Assembly (NCBI GenBank): GCA_021205045.1
Contig: JAJPYH010000110.1
Coordinates: 1-7,949 of the forward strand
Length of the DNA stretch: 7,949 nt
Direction: 5' to 3'
Source of the DNA: Lachnospiraceae bacterium
Lineage (GTDB): Bacteria > Bacillota > Clostridia > Lachnospirales > Lachnospiraceae
In this document: one piece after another, positions 1 through 7,906 of the stretch
Numbering within the stretch: the first letter of the stretch is position 1
How the letters are laid out: the number at the start of each line of letters is the position of its first letter
Translations under genes and position numbers: made by a program
Notes under the pieces: model-generated
The model's input: only the letters and a program-made list of their open reading frames with translations
What the model was told of the DNA's origin: nothing
Databases searched by the model: none

Positions 1-27
1 AAAGCCGCTTAAAATAAGGCACTTTAG

Positions 28-543
28 CGATTTTTCATGTGGGAAGTATTAGTCAATGATTCTTATAAGACGGCCTATGCCAGCTGGCTGTCCCCGTCGG
101 TGTTTTATATCCCCACGGACAGCGGTGATTCCACCGCCACTGTGGCTGTGAAATATGAAGAAAATCTGTTTACCGATGAGCAGTTTTATGCTCTGGATCT
201 GGACGCCCTGGCGCTGGCAACGGAGGCACTTTCCCTTCGGGCGGCGGATACCTCCCTGGTAGAAAACGGATACGCGAAATTTCAGGTGTCGGCGGAGGAT
301 GGAGAAAGCCTCTATATCTCCATTCCCTATCATCAAGGCTGGACCATCACTGTGAACGGGGAGAAAGTGGAGCCGGAGCTGTTCGCAAACTGCATGATGT
401 CGGTCCCGCTGGAATCCGGCGTCAATACGATTGAAATGAAATATCAGGTGCCGGGGCTGAAGGCGGGAGCGGGGATTTCCCTGGCGGCTCTTGTGCTGCT
501 GGCGGCTGCGATGGCTCTGGACAAAAGACAACTGAAAAAATAA
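28..543 (+). pseudogene. C-terminal remnant of a YfhO-like membrane protein
   Basis: The open frame encodes about 168 residues from the ATG at 37. It resembles only the C-terminal part of large (roughly 800-residue) YfhO-type multi-membrane proteins: an extracytoplasmic domain containing SIPYHQGW (residues 95-102), then WTITVNGEKVE, then one hydrophobic segment (about 142-161) and a basic tail DKRQLKK. YfhO proteins are linked to glycosylation of cell-wall polymers in other Firmicutes, but that role cannot be assumed here. The frame is closed upstream by TAA at 10-12 and TAG at 25-27. No Shine-Dalgarno site precedes the ATG at 37, and the other two frames before it show no YfhO-like sequence. 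The rest of the gene is therefore missing, rearranged or frameshifted. A short stand-alone membrane-anchored protein is less likely. The family call is from motif memory and is moderately sure. Confidence 0.55.
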
Positions 544-600
544 TGCTTGAAAGTAACTGAAAGGATAAAATAAATCAATAAACTTGATTAAATTAGTCCC

Positions 601-629
601 TTGTTTTCTGCTTTCTACAGTGTTAGGAT
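601..629 (+). promoter_or_regulatory. Candidate leuA promoter (weak match)
   Basis: TTGTTT (601-606) lies 17 bases before TAGGAT (624-629), which is preceded by TG at 621-622, giving an extended -10. The match is partial (3/6 and 4/6). If used, transcription would start near 636 and leave a leader of about 235 bases before leuA. The AT-rich stretch 544-600 has other weak candidates such as TTGAAA at 547-552 without a well-spaced -10. Confidence 0.3.
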
Positions 630-659
630 AGCCCTTGTGAAAAACGCCGCATTAACGTA

Positions 660-714
660 CTGCCGGTTGGGAAGCCTGTTATGTTATGGCAGTAACCGGC
701 AGGTATCAGCCGGT
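660..714 (+). promoter_or_regulatory. Overlapping alternative hairpins in the leuA leader
   Basis: CTGCCGGTT (660-668) is complementary to AACCGGCAG (694-702), a 9-bp stem with a 25-base loop. The second arm also fits GCCGGT (709-714): ACCGGC at 695-700 pairs with it, a 6-bp stem with an 8-base loop. The two hairpins share an arm and exclude each other, as in attenuators. No T-run follows either hairpin, so classical transcription termination is not supported. The pairing is visible in the sequence; a regulatory role is inference. Confidence 0.35.
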
Positions 715-717
715 GCG

Positions 718-837
718 GACGGCAGAAAGCCGGACAGCACAGACGGCAGAAAACCGGACGGTGCAGACGGCAGAAAACCGGACGGTGCAGACGGCAGAAA
801 ACCGGACAGCGCAGATGGCAGAAAACCGGACGGCGCA
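718..837 (+). repeat. Five tandem 24-bp direct repeats upstream of leuA
   Basis: Units run 718-741, 742-765, 766-789, 790-813 and 814-837, with core GGCAGAAA(A/G)CCGGAC. Units 2 and 3 are identical; all differences among the units are A/G or C/T transitions. Because 24 is a multiple of three and no unit has a stop, all three forward frames stay open, giving apparent octapeptide repeats (for example DGRKPDGA) that need not be translated. The array ends 35 bases before the leuA start. There are no spacers, so it is not a CRISPR array. It could be a cluster of protein-binding sites, a leader RNA element, or a simple slippage-expanded repeat. Confidence 0.9.
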
Positions 838-854
838 GGCGGCGGTCAAGAATC

Positions 855-863
855 AGGAAGGAA
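855..863 (+). promoter_or_regulatory. Ribosome binding site of leuA
   Basis: AGGAAGGAA is the only purine-rich Shine-Dalgarno-like stretch before leuA. It lies 5 bases before an ATG at 868, which opens only a two-codon frame (ATG CAA TGA), and about 10 bases before the leuA ATG at 873. The leuA start overlaps the stop of that mini-frame as ATGA (873-876). Confidence 0.65.
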
Positions 864-872
864 CGACATGCA

Positions 873-2870
873 ATGAACGTACAGGAGAAATACGGAAGAT
901 CTTATTTTATGCCCCCGGAGGTGACATACGACTGGGTGCGTAAGGACACCATAGAGAAAGCACCCATCTGGTGCAGCGTGGATCTGCGGGACGGCAATCA
1001 GGCTCTGGTGGAGCCCATGGGCTTACAGGAAAAACTGGAGTTTTTCAAGATGCTGGTGGAGATTGGCTTTAAGGAGATCGAGGTCGGTTTTCCGGCCGCG
1101 TCCGACACCGAGTACCAGTTTGTCAGAGCTTTGATTGAGAATAATATGATTCCCGAGGATGTGACCATCAATGTGCTGACTCAGGCCAGAGAGCATATTA
1201 TCCGCAAGACCTTTGATGCGGTGAAGGGCGCCCCCAGAGCCGGGGTGCATCTGTATAATTCCACTTCGGTGGCGCAGCGGGAGCAGGTCTTCAAAAAGAG
1301 CAAGGAAGAGATTCTGCAGATTGCGGTGGACGGCGCGAAGCTGTTGAAGGAGCTGGCGGATGAGACGGAAGGCAATTTTACCTTTGAGTACAGTCCCGAG
1401 AGCTTTCCGGGGACAGAGGTGGATTACGCCCTGGATGTCTGCAACGCGGTGCTGGATGTGTGGCAGCCCACTCCGGACTGGAAGGTGATTATCAACATCC
1501 CCACCACTGTACAGATTGCCATGCCCCATGTGTTCGCCTGCCAGATTGAGTACATCCATAAGCATTTAAAATACAGGGATTCCGTAGTGCTGAGCGTTCA
1601 CCCGCACAATGACCGGGGCAGCGGCATCTCGGACGCGGAGTTCGGCGTGCTGGCCGGTGCGGACCGGGTGGAGGGGACACTTTTCGGAAACGGCGAGCGC
1701 ACCGGAAATGTGGACATCGTCACCCTGGCTATGAATATGGTAACCCATGGCGTGGAGAGCGGCCTTGATTTTTCCAATATCAGTAAAATCCGCAGTAAAT
1801 ATGAGCAGCTGACCGGCATGCGGGTGGGAGAGCGCAGCCCCTACGCGGGAGATCTGGTGTTTACCGCCTTTTCAGGCTCTCATCAGGATGCTATCAGCAA
1901 GGGCATGAAGTGGTGGGAGGAAGGAAAGAGCGGGGGCCGCTGGACAGTGCCGTATCTTCCCATCGATCCCACGGATGTGGGCAGAGAGTACGAATCCGAT
2001 GTGATCCGCATCAACAGTCAGTCCGGCAAGGGCGGTGTGGCCTTTGTCCTGAAGCAGAATTACGGCATTTCCCTCCCCGACGCCATGAAGGAAGAGGTGG
2101 GATACCTGATCAAGGGCGTGTCCGACAAGCGTCATCAGGAGCTGGCCCCCAGGGATATTTACCAGATTTTCGAGGATACCTATATCAACCACAAGCCCAT
2201 TTTTGATATTCCGGAGGTGCATTTCAGTCAGGTGGACGGCATCGGCGCCAAGGTGACCATCAGCCAGGAGAAGGAGACCAGAGTGATGGATACTCTGGGC
2301 AACGGCCGTCTGGACGCGGTCAGCAACGCCATCAAGGCTTACTTTGGCATCAGCTATGAGCTTTCCTGCTATGAGGAGCACGCGGTTTCCAGAGGCTCCT
2401 CCTCCAGAGCGGCGGCTTTCGTGGCGGTGCTGTGCAACGGCAAATCCTTCTGGGGCGTGGGCATCAACGAGGATATCATTTCCGCCTCCATCGCGGCTCT
2501 GGTGGTAGCTGCCAATAAGCTTCTGGAGGACGCCAACATCACCGAGGGCAGGGAAGAGAGAATCGTGGAGATCATGAATTACATCCAGCAGCATTATCAG
2601 GATGTGACTCTGGATGTGCTGGTGGAGCAGTTCCACCTGACCAAGCCCTACCTTTCCAAGTATATCAAGGTCAAGAGCGGCATGACCTTCCAGGAGGCGG
2701 TGCGCCGGGCCAGGATGAAGAAGGCGCGCATCATGCTCAAGGAGTCCGGCCAGACCGTGGAGAGCATCGCGGCCAGCGTGGGTTATGAGAATGTGGAGCA
2801 TTTCAACAGATTATTCAAAAAGATCTACCACATGACGCCCAGCCAGTTCCAGAGAGAGGGAACCAGATAG
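873..2870 (+). CDS. leuA: 2-isopropylmalate synthase fused to a C-terminal AraC-type DNA-binding domain
   Basis: This 665-residue protein has two parts. Residues 1 to about 555 are a long-form (actinobacterial/yeast-like) 2-isopropylmalate synthase, which condenses acetyl-CoA with 2-oxoisovalerate in the first committed step of leucine synthesis. Visible are DLRDGNQAL (37-45, with catalytic R39/D40), the metal-binding HPHNDRG (243-249), GNGERTGN (272-279), SGSHQDAI with H337, Y373 in GREYESD, and an allosteric LeuA dimer domain (about 430-555, including WGVGINEDIISAS). Residues 560-665 are a complete AraC-type double helix-turn-helix: the first around 579-603, the second around 627-650, ending with the family signature GYENVEHFNRLFKKIYHMTPSQF. 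Ordinary LeuA enzymes end after the allosteric domain. The frame is continuous, codon use looks alike in both parts, and a terminator follows at 2990. Start 873 is the first start codon in frame; it follows a Shine-Dalgarno site. The enzyme call is firm; leucine-dependent DNA binding is inference. Confidence 0.95.
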   Translation: MNVQEKYGRSYFMPPEVTYDWVRKDTIEKAPIWCSVDLRDGNQALVEPMGLQEKLEFFKMLVEIGFKEIEVGFPAASDTEYQFVRALIENNMIPEDVTINVLTQAREHIIRKTFDAVKGAPRAGVHLYNSTSVAQREQVFKKSKEEILQIAVDGAKLLKELADETEGNFTFEYSPESFPGTEVDYALDVCNAVLDVWQPTPDWKVIINIPTTVQIAMPHVFACQIEYIHKHLKYRDSVVLSVHPHNDRGSGISDAEFGVLAGADRVEGTLFGNGERTGNVDIVTLAMNMVTHGVESGLDFSNISKIRSKYEQLTGMRVGERSPYAGDLVFTAFSGSHQDAISKGMKWWEEGKSGGRWTVPYLPIDPTDVGREYESDVIRINSQSGKGGVAFVLKQNYGISLPDAMKEEVGYLIKGVSDKRHQELAPRDIYQIFEDTYINHKPIFDIPEVHFSQVDGIGAKVTISQEKETRVMDTLGNGRLDAVSNAIKAYFGISYELSCYEEHAVSRGSSSRAAAFVAVLCNGKSFWGVGINEDIISASIAALVVAANKLLEDANITEGREERIVEIMNYIQQHYQDVTLDVLVEQFHLTKPYLSKYIKVKSGMTFQEAVRRARMKKARIMLKESGQTVESIAASVGYENVEHFNRLFKKIYHMTPSQFQREGTR

Positions 2871-2989
2871 CTGACAGAACATTCCGGAAAGGGCGACTGA
2901 CAGCTGACGGGAAAGGCTTCTGACGCAGTCTGCTGGTAAAGTACCGGTCAGAAGGCACAGAATCGTCGGCCGGGAAGCGGTATTTTAAG

Positions 2990-3028
2990 GCGCTGTCCGC
3001 ATAATTTTACCTGCGGACAGCGTCTTTT
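2990..3028 (+). terminator. Intrinsic terminator after leuA
   Basis: CGCTGTCCGCA (2991-3001) pairs perfectly with TGCGGACAGCG (3012-3022) around a 10-base loop, with a possible extra G-U pair at 2990/3023, followed by TCTTTT. It closes the leuA transcript and separates it from the coaX promoter immediately downstream. The preceding 2871-2989 contains no gene, only scattered CTGAC motifs. Confidence 0.85.
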
Positions 3029-3031
3029 GCG

Positions 3032-3060
3032 TTGTAAAAAAAATACAAAGGTGCTACAAT
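3032..3060 (+). promoter_or_regulatory. Promoter of coaX
   Basis: TTGTAA (3032-3037), a 17-base spacer and TACAAT (3055-3060), with TG at 3052-3053 making an extended -10. This is a good housekeeping-sigma match. Transcription would start near 3067, only about 12 bases before the upstream ATG at 3079, which supports the later coaX start at 3100. Confidence 0.7.
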
Positions 3061-3099
3061 AACGGCTGACAAGCATTTATGGGAAAGGCGGACTGTTAT

Positions 3100-3867
3100 A
3101 TGATCCTGGCGGTAGACATCGGCAATACAAATCTGGTCATCGGATGTATTGAAGGAGAGAAAATCTGTTTTGAGGAGCGGCTATCCACCAACATATCCAA
3201 GACGGAGCTGGAGTACGTGGTGGATTTTATCACGATTTTAAATCTGCATCAGATTGAGACGGAGAGCATTTCAGGCTGCATTGTGGCCTCGGTGGTGCCG
3301 CCTCTCAACACAGTGGTCAAATCGGCCATGGAAAAGCTGCTGCATATTTCTCCCATTTTTGTGGGACCGGGCGTGAAAACCGGGCTGAATATCGCCATGG
3401 ACAATCCGGCCCAGGTGGGCGCGGATCTGATTGTCAACGCGGTGGCGGGCCTGCAGGATTACGGAGCGCCCCTGGTGCTCATCGACATGGGCACGGCCAC
3501 CACCATCAGTGTGCTGGATGAAAAGAAAAATTATATCGGCGGCATCATCATTCCCGGCCTGAAGGTGGCCCTGGAGGCGCTGGTCAACGGGACCTCTCAG
3601 CTGCCCCGCATCAGTCTGGAGGCGCCAAAGAAGGTCATCGCCAGAAATACCGTTGACAGTATGAAAAGCGGCATGGTGATCGGGCAGGCGGCGGAGCTGG
3701 ACGGACTGATTGAACGGATCTGGGAGGAGCTGGGCATGGAGACGCCGGTGGTGGCCACAGGGGGTCTGGCGGGCTTTATCGTGCCTCACTGCAAAAAGGA
3801 GATCATCCTGGACAACGAGATGACCATGAAGGGGCTGGGATATATCTACCGCAAGAATGTGGATTGA
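3100..3867 (+). CDS. coaX: Type III pantothenate kinase
   Basis: This gene encodes a 255-residue cytosolic enzyme that phosphorylates pantothenate with ATP, the first step of coenzyme A synthesis. Family knowledge says type III enzymes need a monovalent cation and resist CoA feedback. Seen in the sequence are the phosphate-binding DIGNTN near the N-terminus (6-11), GPGVKTGL (89-96), GAD (107-109), the second nucleotide-binding loop DMGTATT (129-135) and a late GG motif (VVATGGLAG). The length is normal for the family. The frame opens at an ATG at 3079, but ATG 3100 is preferred: it has AAAGGCGG (3084-3091) 8 bases upstream, gives the typical MILAVDIGNTN start, and 3079 has no ribosome site and lies almost at the predicted transcript start. 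No terminator separates it from leuS, so read-through is possible, although leuS has its own promoter. Confidence 0.95.
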   Translation: MILAVDIGNTNLVIGCIEGEKICFEERLSTNISKTELEYVVDFITILNLHQIETESISGCIVASVVPPLNTVVKSAMEKLLHISPIFVGPGVKTGLNIAMDNPAQVGADLIVNAVAGLQDYGAPLVLIDMGTATTISVLDEKKNYIGGIIIPGLKVALEALVNGTSQLPRISLEAPKKVIARNTVDSMKSGMVIGQAAELDGLIERIWEELGMETPVVATGGLAGFIVPHCKKEIILDNEMTMKGLGYIYRKNVD

Positions 3868-3950
3868 ACGTTGAAGCAGCGGCCATTGAAACAGTGATTG
3901 CCAAAGCGGCAGGAATGTCCGTCAGTGACAGCGGAAGCGGCAAGAATATC

Positions 3951-3979
3951 TTGACGGATTTTAAGGGAATCATTATAAT
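3951..3979 (+). promoter_or_regulatory. Strong promoter of leuS
   Basis: TTGACG (3951-3956), a 17-base spacer and a perfect TATAAT (3974-3979) form a near-consensus housekeeping promoter in the 146-base gap between coaX and leuS. The predicted start near 3986 gives a leader of only about 28 bases, too short for a T-box riboswitch. Confidence 0.8.
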
Positions 3980-4013
3980 AAGGAACGAATTGGCACAGGA
4001 GGAAAATGAGAAA

Positions 4014-6422
<2,409 letters not shown>

Positions 6423-6450
6423 AGAACTGGCTTGCTTTATCGAAAGTGAC

Positions 6451-6562
6451 GGCAATCCGCAGAAAATGATCTCGCAGGCTTCGCTGTGCGTCAAATGCCT
6501 TTCATGTTTTTGTCTGGCACGCTGCACAGAGGCGCCCGCGGGATATTTTTTTGCGGATTGCC
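6451..6562. repeat. 112-bp long imperfect palindrome, probable bidirectional terminator
   Basis: GGCAATCCGCA (6451-6461) is perfectly repeated in inverse at 6552-6562, and pairing continues to about 16 bp with one G-U. Inside, 6471-6499 and 6516-6542 pair imperfectly (CTGTGC/GCACAG, TGCC/GGCA), leaving a 16-base loop at 6500-6515. On the plus strand the inner hairpin is followed by ATATTTTTTT (6543-6552); on the minus strand by ATCATTTTC. It lies between convergent genes, so termination in both directions is plausible. The sharply bounded terminal inverted repeats also suit a dispersed MITE- or REP-like element; no target duplication is evident at the flanks. Confidence 0.7.
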
Positions 6563-6578
6563 TGTTGCACTGCATGAT

Positions 6579-6857
6579 TCAAAAATTCAGGCGCTTTTCG
6601 ATTACTTTTTCTATTTTACTTTGCTCTTCCTGGGTAGCGTATTTCTTGATGGTGTTGAAGATGAGGCGCAGCTCCTCCCTTGTGAAGGTCAGGGCGTTTT
6701 TGTTTTGCTGGCGGCGGGAAATCTGGGCAAAATAGGCCATCAGCTCCCGCTGATCCTTGCCCTTTGATTTCTCGTGGATTTCCAGAAGCATCTCCAGCTT
6801 TTCGGGTGGAATATCTTTTAATGCTTTGTCATACATCCATGCGGGTTTTTCTTTCAT
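6579..6857 (-). CDS. Conserved-looking hypothetical protein, 92 residues
   Basis: I do not recognise a named function. The protein is charged, Lys/Glu-rich and probably all helical, with no signal peptide or membrane segment. It starts with KPAWMYDKAL (4-13), followed by IPPEKLEMLLEI, a polar KGKDQREL stretch, and LTFTREELRLIFNTIKKYAT (56-75), then a basic C-terminus. My impression is that similar small proteins occur in other Clostridia, but I cannot check this. It is a real gene: AGGAA (complement of 6865-6869) lies 7 bases before the ATG, and it begins 15 bases after the stop of the preceding minus-strand gene, so the two are probably co-transcribed and may work together. It converges with leuS across the palindrome at 6451-6562. 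Confidence 0.75.
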   Translation of the reverse strand: MKEKPAWMYDKALKDIPPEKLEMLLEIHEKSKGKDQRELMAYFAQISRRQQNKNALTFTREELRLIFNTIKKYATQEEQSKIEKVIEKRLNF

Positions 6858-6872
6858 ATTATAATTCCTGTC

Positions 6873-7301
6873 TCAAAGATTATTTTCGGGGTTATGTTCG
6901 CTGCCGGGGTTTCGGAACAGTCCGAAGCCGTTGTTTATTTCGGGATCATGGTTTCCGGGGATTTTGAAGTTGCTGTTCAGTTCAGGATCATGGTTTCCGG
7001 GGGCTTTGAAGTTGCTGTTTATTTCAGCATCATGGCCTTCGGGCACTTTGAAGCTGTTGTTCATTTCGGGATCATGGCCGCAGTCAGAGTTCATGGAGGA
7101 ACTGAACATGCCGCTCATTTCCTGCATAGCGCCCATCATTTCCATCATCTCCATCATTTCCTGCAGCTGGGAAAAGGGCTGCAGCATGCGCCGAAGCTGG
7201 TCTAAGCGTTCCTGCGCGGGCAAGGGGACAAAGGGTTTGAGCGCCTGTAAAAGCTTATCAAAAGCGTCCAGCTTTGTCTGCAGTGCGGCCAGGTCATCCA
7301 T
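6873..7301 (-). CDS. Hypothetical Met-rich protein with 14-residue tandem repeats
   Basis: This 142-residue protein is not recognised. Residues 1-50 are helical and Leu-rich (coiled-coil-like, LQTKLDAFDKLLQALKPF). Residues 47-66 are strikingly Met-rich (EMMEMMEMMGAM), encoded by a 9-bp triplicate at 7134-7160. Residues 75-133 form four repeats of a 14-residue unit, roughly (G/N)HDPE(I/M/L)N(S/N)(N/S)FK(V/A/I)P(E/G), the last longer, and a degenerate fifth follows (SEHNPENN). No membrane segment is visible. The frame also has an ATG at 7334, but start 7301 is preferred: AAGGAG (complement of 7309-7314) lies 7 bases upstream, whereas 7334 has no good ribosome site. It is the first gene of a probable two-gene unit with the 92-residue gene. 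The repeats could bind a ligand, a metal (conserved His/Asp) or a partner; this is speculation. Confidence 0.75.
   Translation of the reverse strand: MDDLAALQTKLDAFDKLLQALKPFVPLPAQERLDQLRRMLQPFSQLQEMMEMMEMMGAMQEMSGMFSSSMNSDCGHDPEMNNSFKVPEGHDAEINSNFKAPGNHDPELNSNFKIPGNHDPEINNGFGLFRNPGSEHNPENNL
6903..7079 (-). repeat. 42-bp tandem repeats inside the Met-rich gene
   Basis: Three 42-bp units (7079-7038, 7037-6996, 6995-6954 reading on the minus strand) and a fourth, longer unit (6953-6903) encode HDPE-N-FK-P repeats. Copies are similar at DNA level (repeated GGATCATGG and TTTGAAG blocks on the plus strand) but vary mainly at conservative positions of the protein, so the array is probably translated and under selection at protein level. 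Confidence 0.85.
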
Positions 7302-7359
7302 GCGCTGTCTCCTTATTCCCCAAATGTTTTTCATACCATCTTATGAAAAGAAAAGACAG

Positions 7360-7365
7360 ATTATA
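7360..7365 (-). promoter_or_regulatory. Candidate -10 box for the two-gene minus-strand unit
   Basis: The minus strand reads TATAAT here, about 59 bases upstream of the start at 7301. The -35 is poor: TTCAAT (complement of 7385-7390) at 19 bases is the best seen. The surrounding 7335-7509 holds no gene I can support on either strand. Confidence 0.35.
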
Positions 7366-7509
7366 CATGATGCCGGTACGTCATATTGAAAGCCCCTGTG
7401 CTGATCACCCGGCTGATTTTCCCGATAACGCAGCGGAAAAATTATCAGCAGGATCCGGACTGCGGAAACAGGAAACTCAGGTCAATTCAGGAGATGATAG
7501 ATGACCGTC

Positions 7510-7532
7510 AAAAGGGCGGCCCTGGGCCGCCC
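7510..7532 (-). terminator. Intrinsic terminator of the Cys-rich gene
   Basis: On the minus strand GGGCGGC (complement of 7526-7532) pairs with GCCGCCC (complement of 7514-7520) around a 5-base loop, followed by TTTT (complement of 7510-7513). It lies 12 bases beyond the stop of the Cys-rich gene and makes that gene a separate transcript from the minus-strand genes to the left. Confidence 0.8.
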
Positions 7533-7544
7533 CCTCGTAAAAAC

Positions 7545-7793
7545 TCAGCAGCCGCAGCCGTTGTTGCCAAGGCAGCCGCAGCAAAGCAGCAGGATAATGA
7601 TCCATTCGCAGCTGTTGGAGCCGCCGAACAGACCATTGTTGCTGGTGCCAGTGCCGCAGCCGCAGCCACCGCCGCAGAAGAGTAACAGCAGGATGATCCA
7701 GAGACAGCTGTTGGAGCCGCCCAGACAGCCGCAGCTGTTGTTGGAATAGGCGCTGGTGTTGCTGCAGCCGCATCCGTTGGATAAATCACTCAT
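7545..7793 (-). CDS. Small Cys/Gly-rich protein with two hydrophobic segments
   Basis: This 82-residue protein has 14 cysteines. It reads as an internal duplication: GGSNSCLWIILLLLFCGG (25-42) and GGSNSCEWIIILLLCCG (57-73), each a Cys/Gly/Asn-rich linker followed by a short, very hydrophobic strand, ending in NNGCGC. Proteins of this composition are common in spore-forming Clostridia and some are annotated as high-cysteine chorion-like proteins; a spore-surface structural role with disulfide cross-linking is plausible but not shown. There is no classical signal peptide. Start 7793 is chosen over an in-frame TTG at 7808 because GGGAGGT (complement of 7800-7806) lies 6 bases before it and overlaps the TTG. 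A terminator follows directly. A membrane microprotein is the alternative. Confidence 0.8.
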   Translation of the reverse strand: MSDLSNGCGCSNTSAYSNNSCGCLGGSNSCLWIILLLLFCGGGCGCGTGTSNNGLFGGSNSCEWIIILLLCCGCLGNNGCGC

Positions 7794-7822
7794 GAGGATA
7801 CCTCCCAATAATGGTTATGCTT

Positions 7823-7850
7823 TATGTTATGACGGAGGGCGCACGTTTGT
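7823..7850 (-). promoter_or_regulatory. Sigma-K-like promoter candidate for the Cys-rich gene
   Basis: On the minus strand, AC (complement of 7849-7850, within CACA) lies 17 bases before CATAACATA (complement of 7823-7831). This fits the Bacillus sigma-K pattern AC-N16/17-CATANNNTA. The predicted start would be about 20 bases before the ribosome site. The motif has few fixed bases, so chance is possible. Confidence 0.4.
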
Positions 7851-7876
7851 GAACAAAAAAATGATGGTAACTGTGA

Positions 7877-7906
7877 ATAGTAAAAAAATCAAAATAATGC
7901 TGTCAA
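7877..7906 (-). promoter_or_regulatory. Sigma-A-like promoter candidate for the Cys-rich gene
   Basis: On the minus strand a perfect TTGACA (complement of 7901-7906) lies 18 bases before TACTAT (complement of 7877-7882, 4/6 match). It would give a leader of about 77 bases. Both this and the sigma-K-like site could be used. I see no feature in 7907-7949. Confidence 0.45.

Noticed and set aside
718..837. CRISPR array
   Set aside because: The 24-bp units are contiguous with no spacers, and no cas genes are present.
544..872. T-box riboswitch before leuA
   Set aside because: No AGGGTGG-type T-box core and no terminator/antiterminator pair with a T-run was found by eye.
601..876. 91-residue plus-strand open frame with DGRKPDGA octapeptide repeats ending at the leuA start
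   Set aside because: It would need a TTG start without a ribosome site, and its start coincides with a possible -35 box. The repeat array is open in all three frames, so openness is not evidence of coding. The leucine content is too low for a leucine attenuator peptide.
686..943. 85-residue plus-strand open frame with TAENRTVQ repeats running into leuA
   Set aside because: Same repeat-driven openness in another frame, overlaps the firmly identified leuA N-terminus and lacks a well-placed ribosome site.
1872..2801. Long minus-strand open frame opposite leuA
   Set aside because: It is a shadow of the GC-rich leuA coding strand; its His/Leu-rich sequence has no recognisable domain.
7371..7685. 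Plus-strand open frames in and after 7371-7504, running opposite the Cys-rich gene
   Set aside because: No convincing ribosome site or promoter; the right part is antisense to the Cys-rich gene and the terminator, and the Ala/Gln-rich translations are shadows of its Cys/Gly codons.
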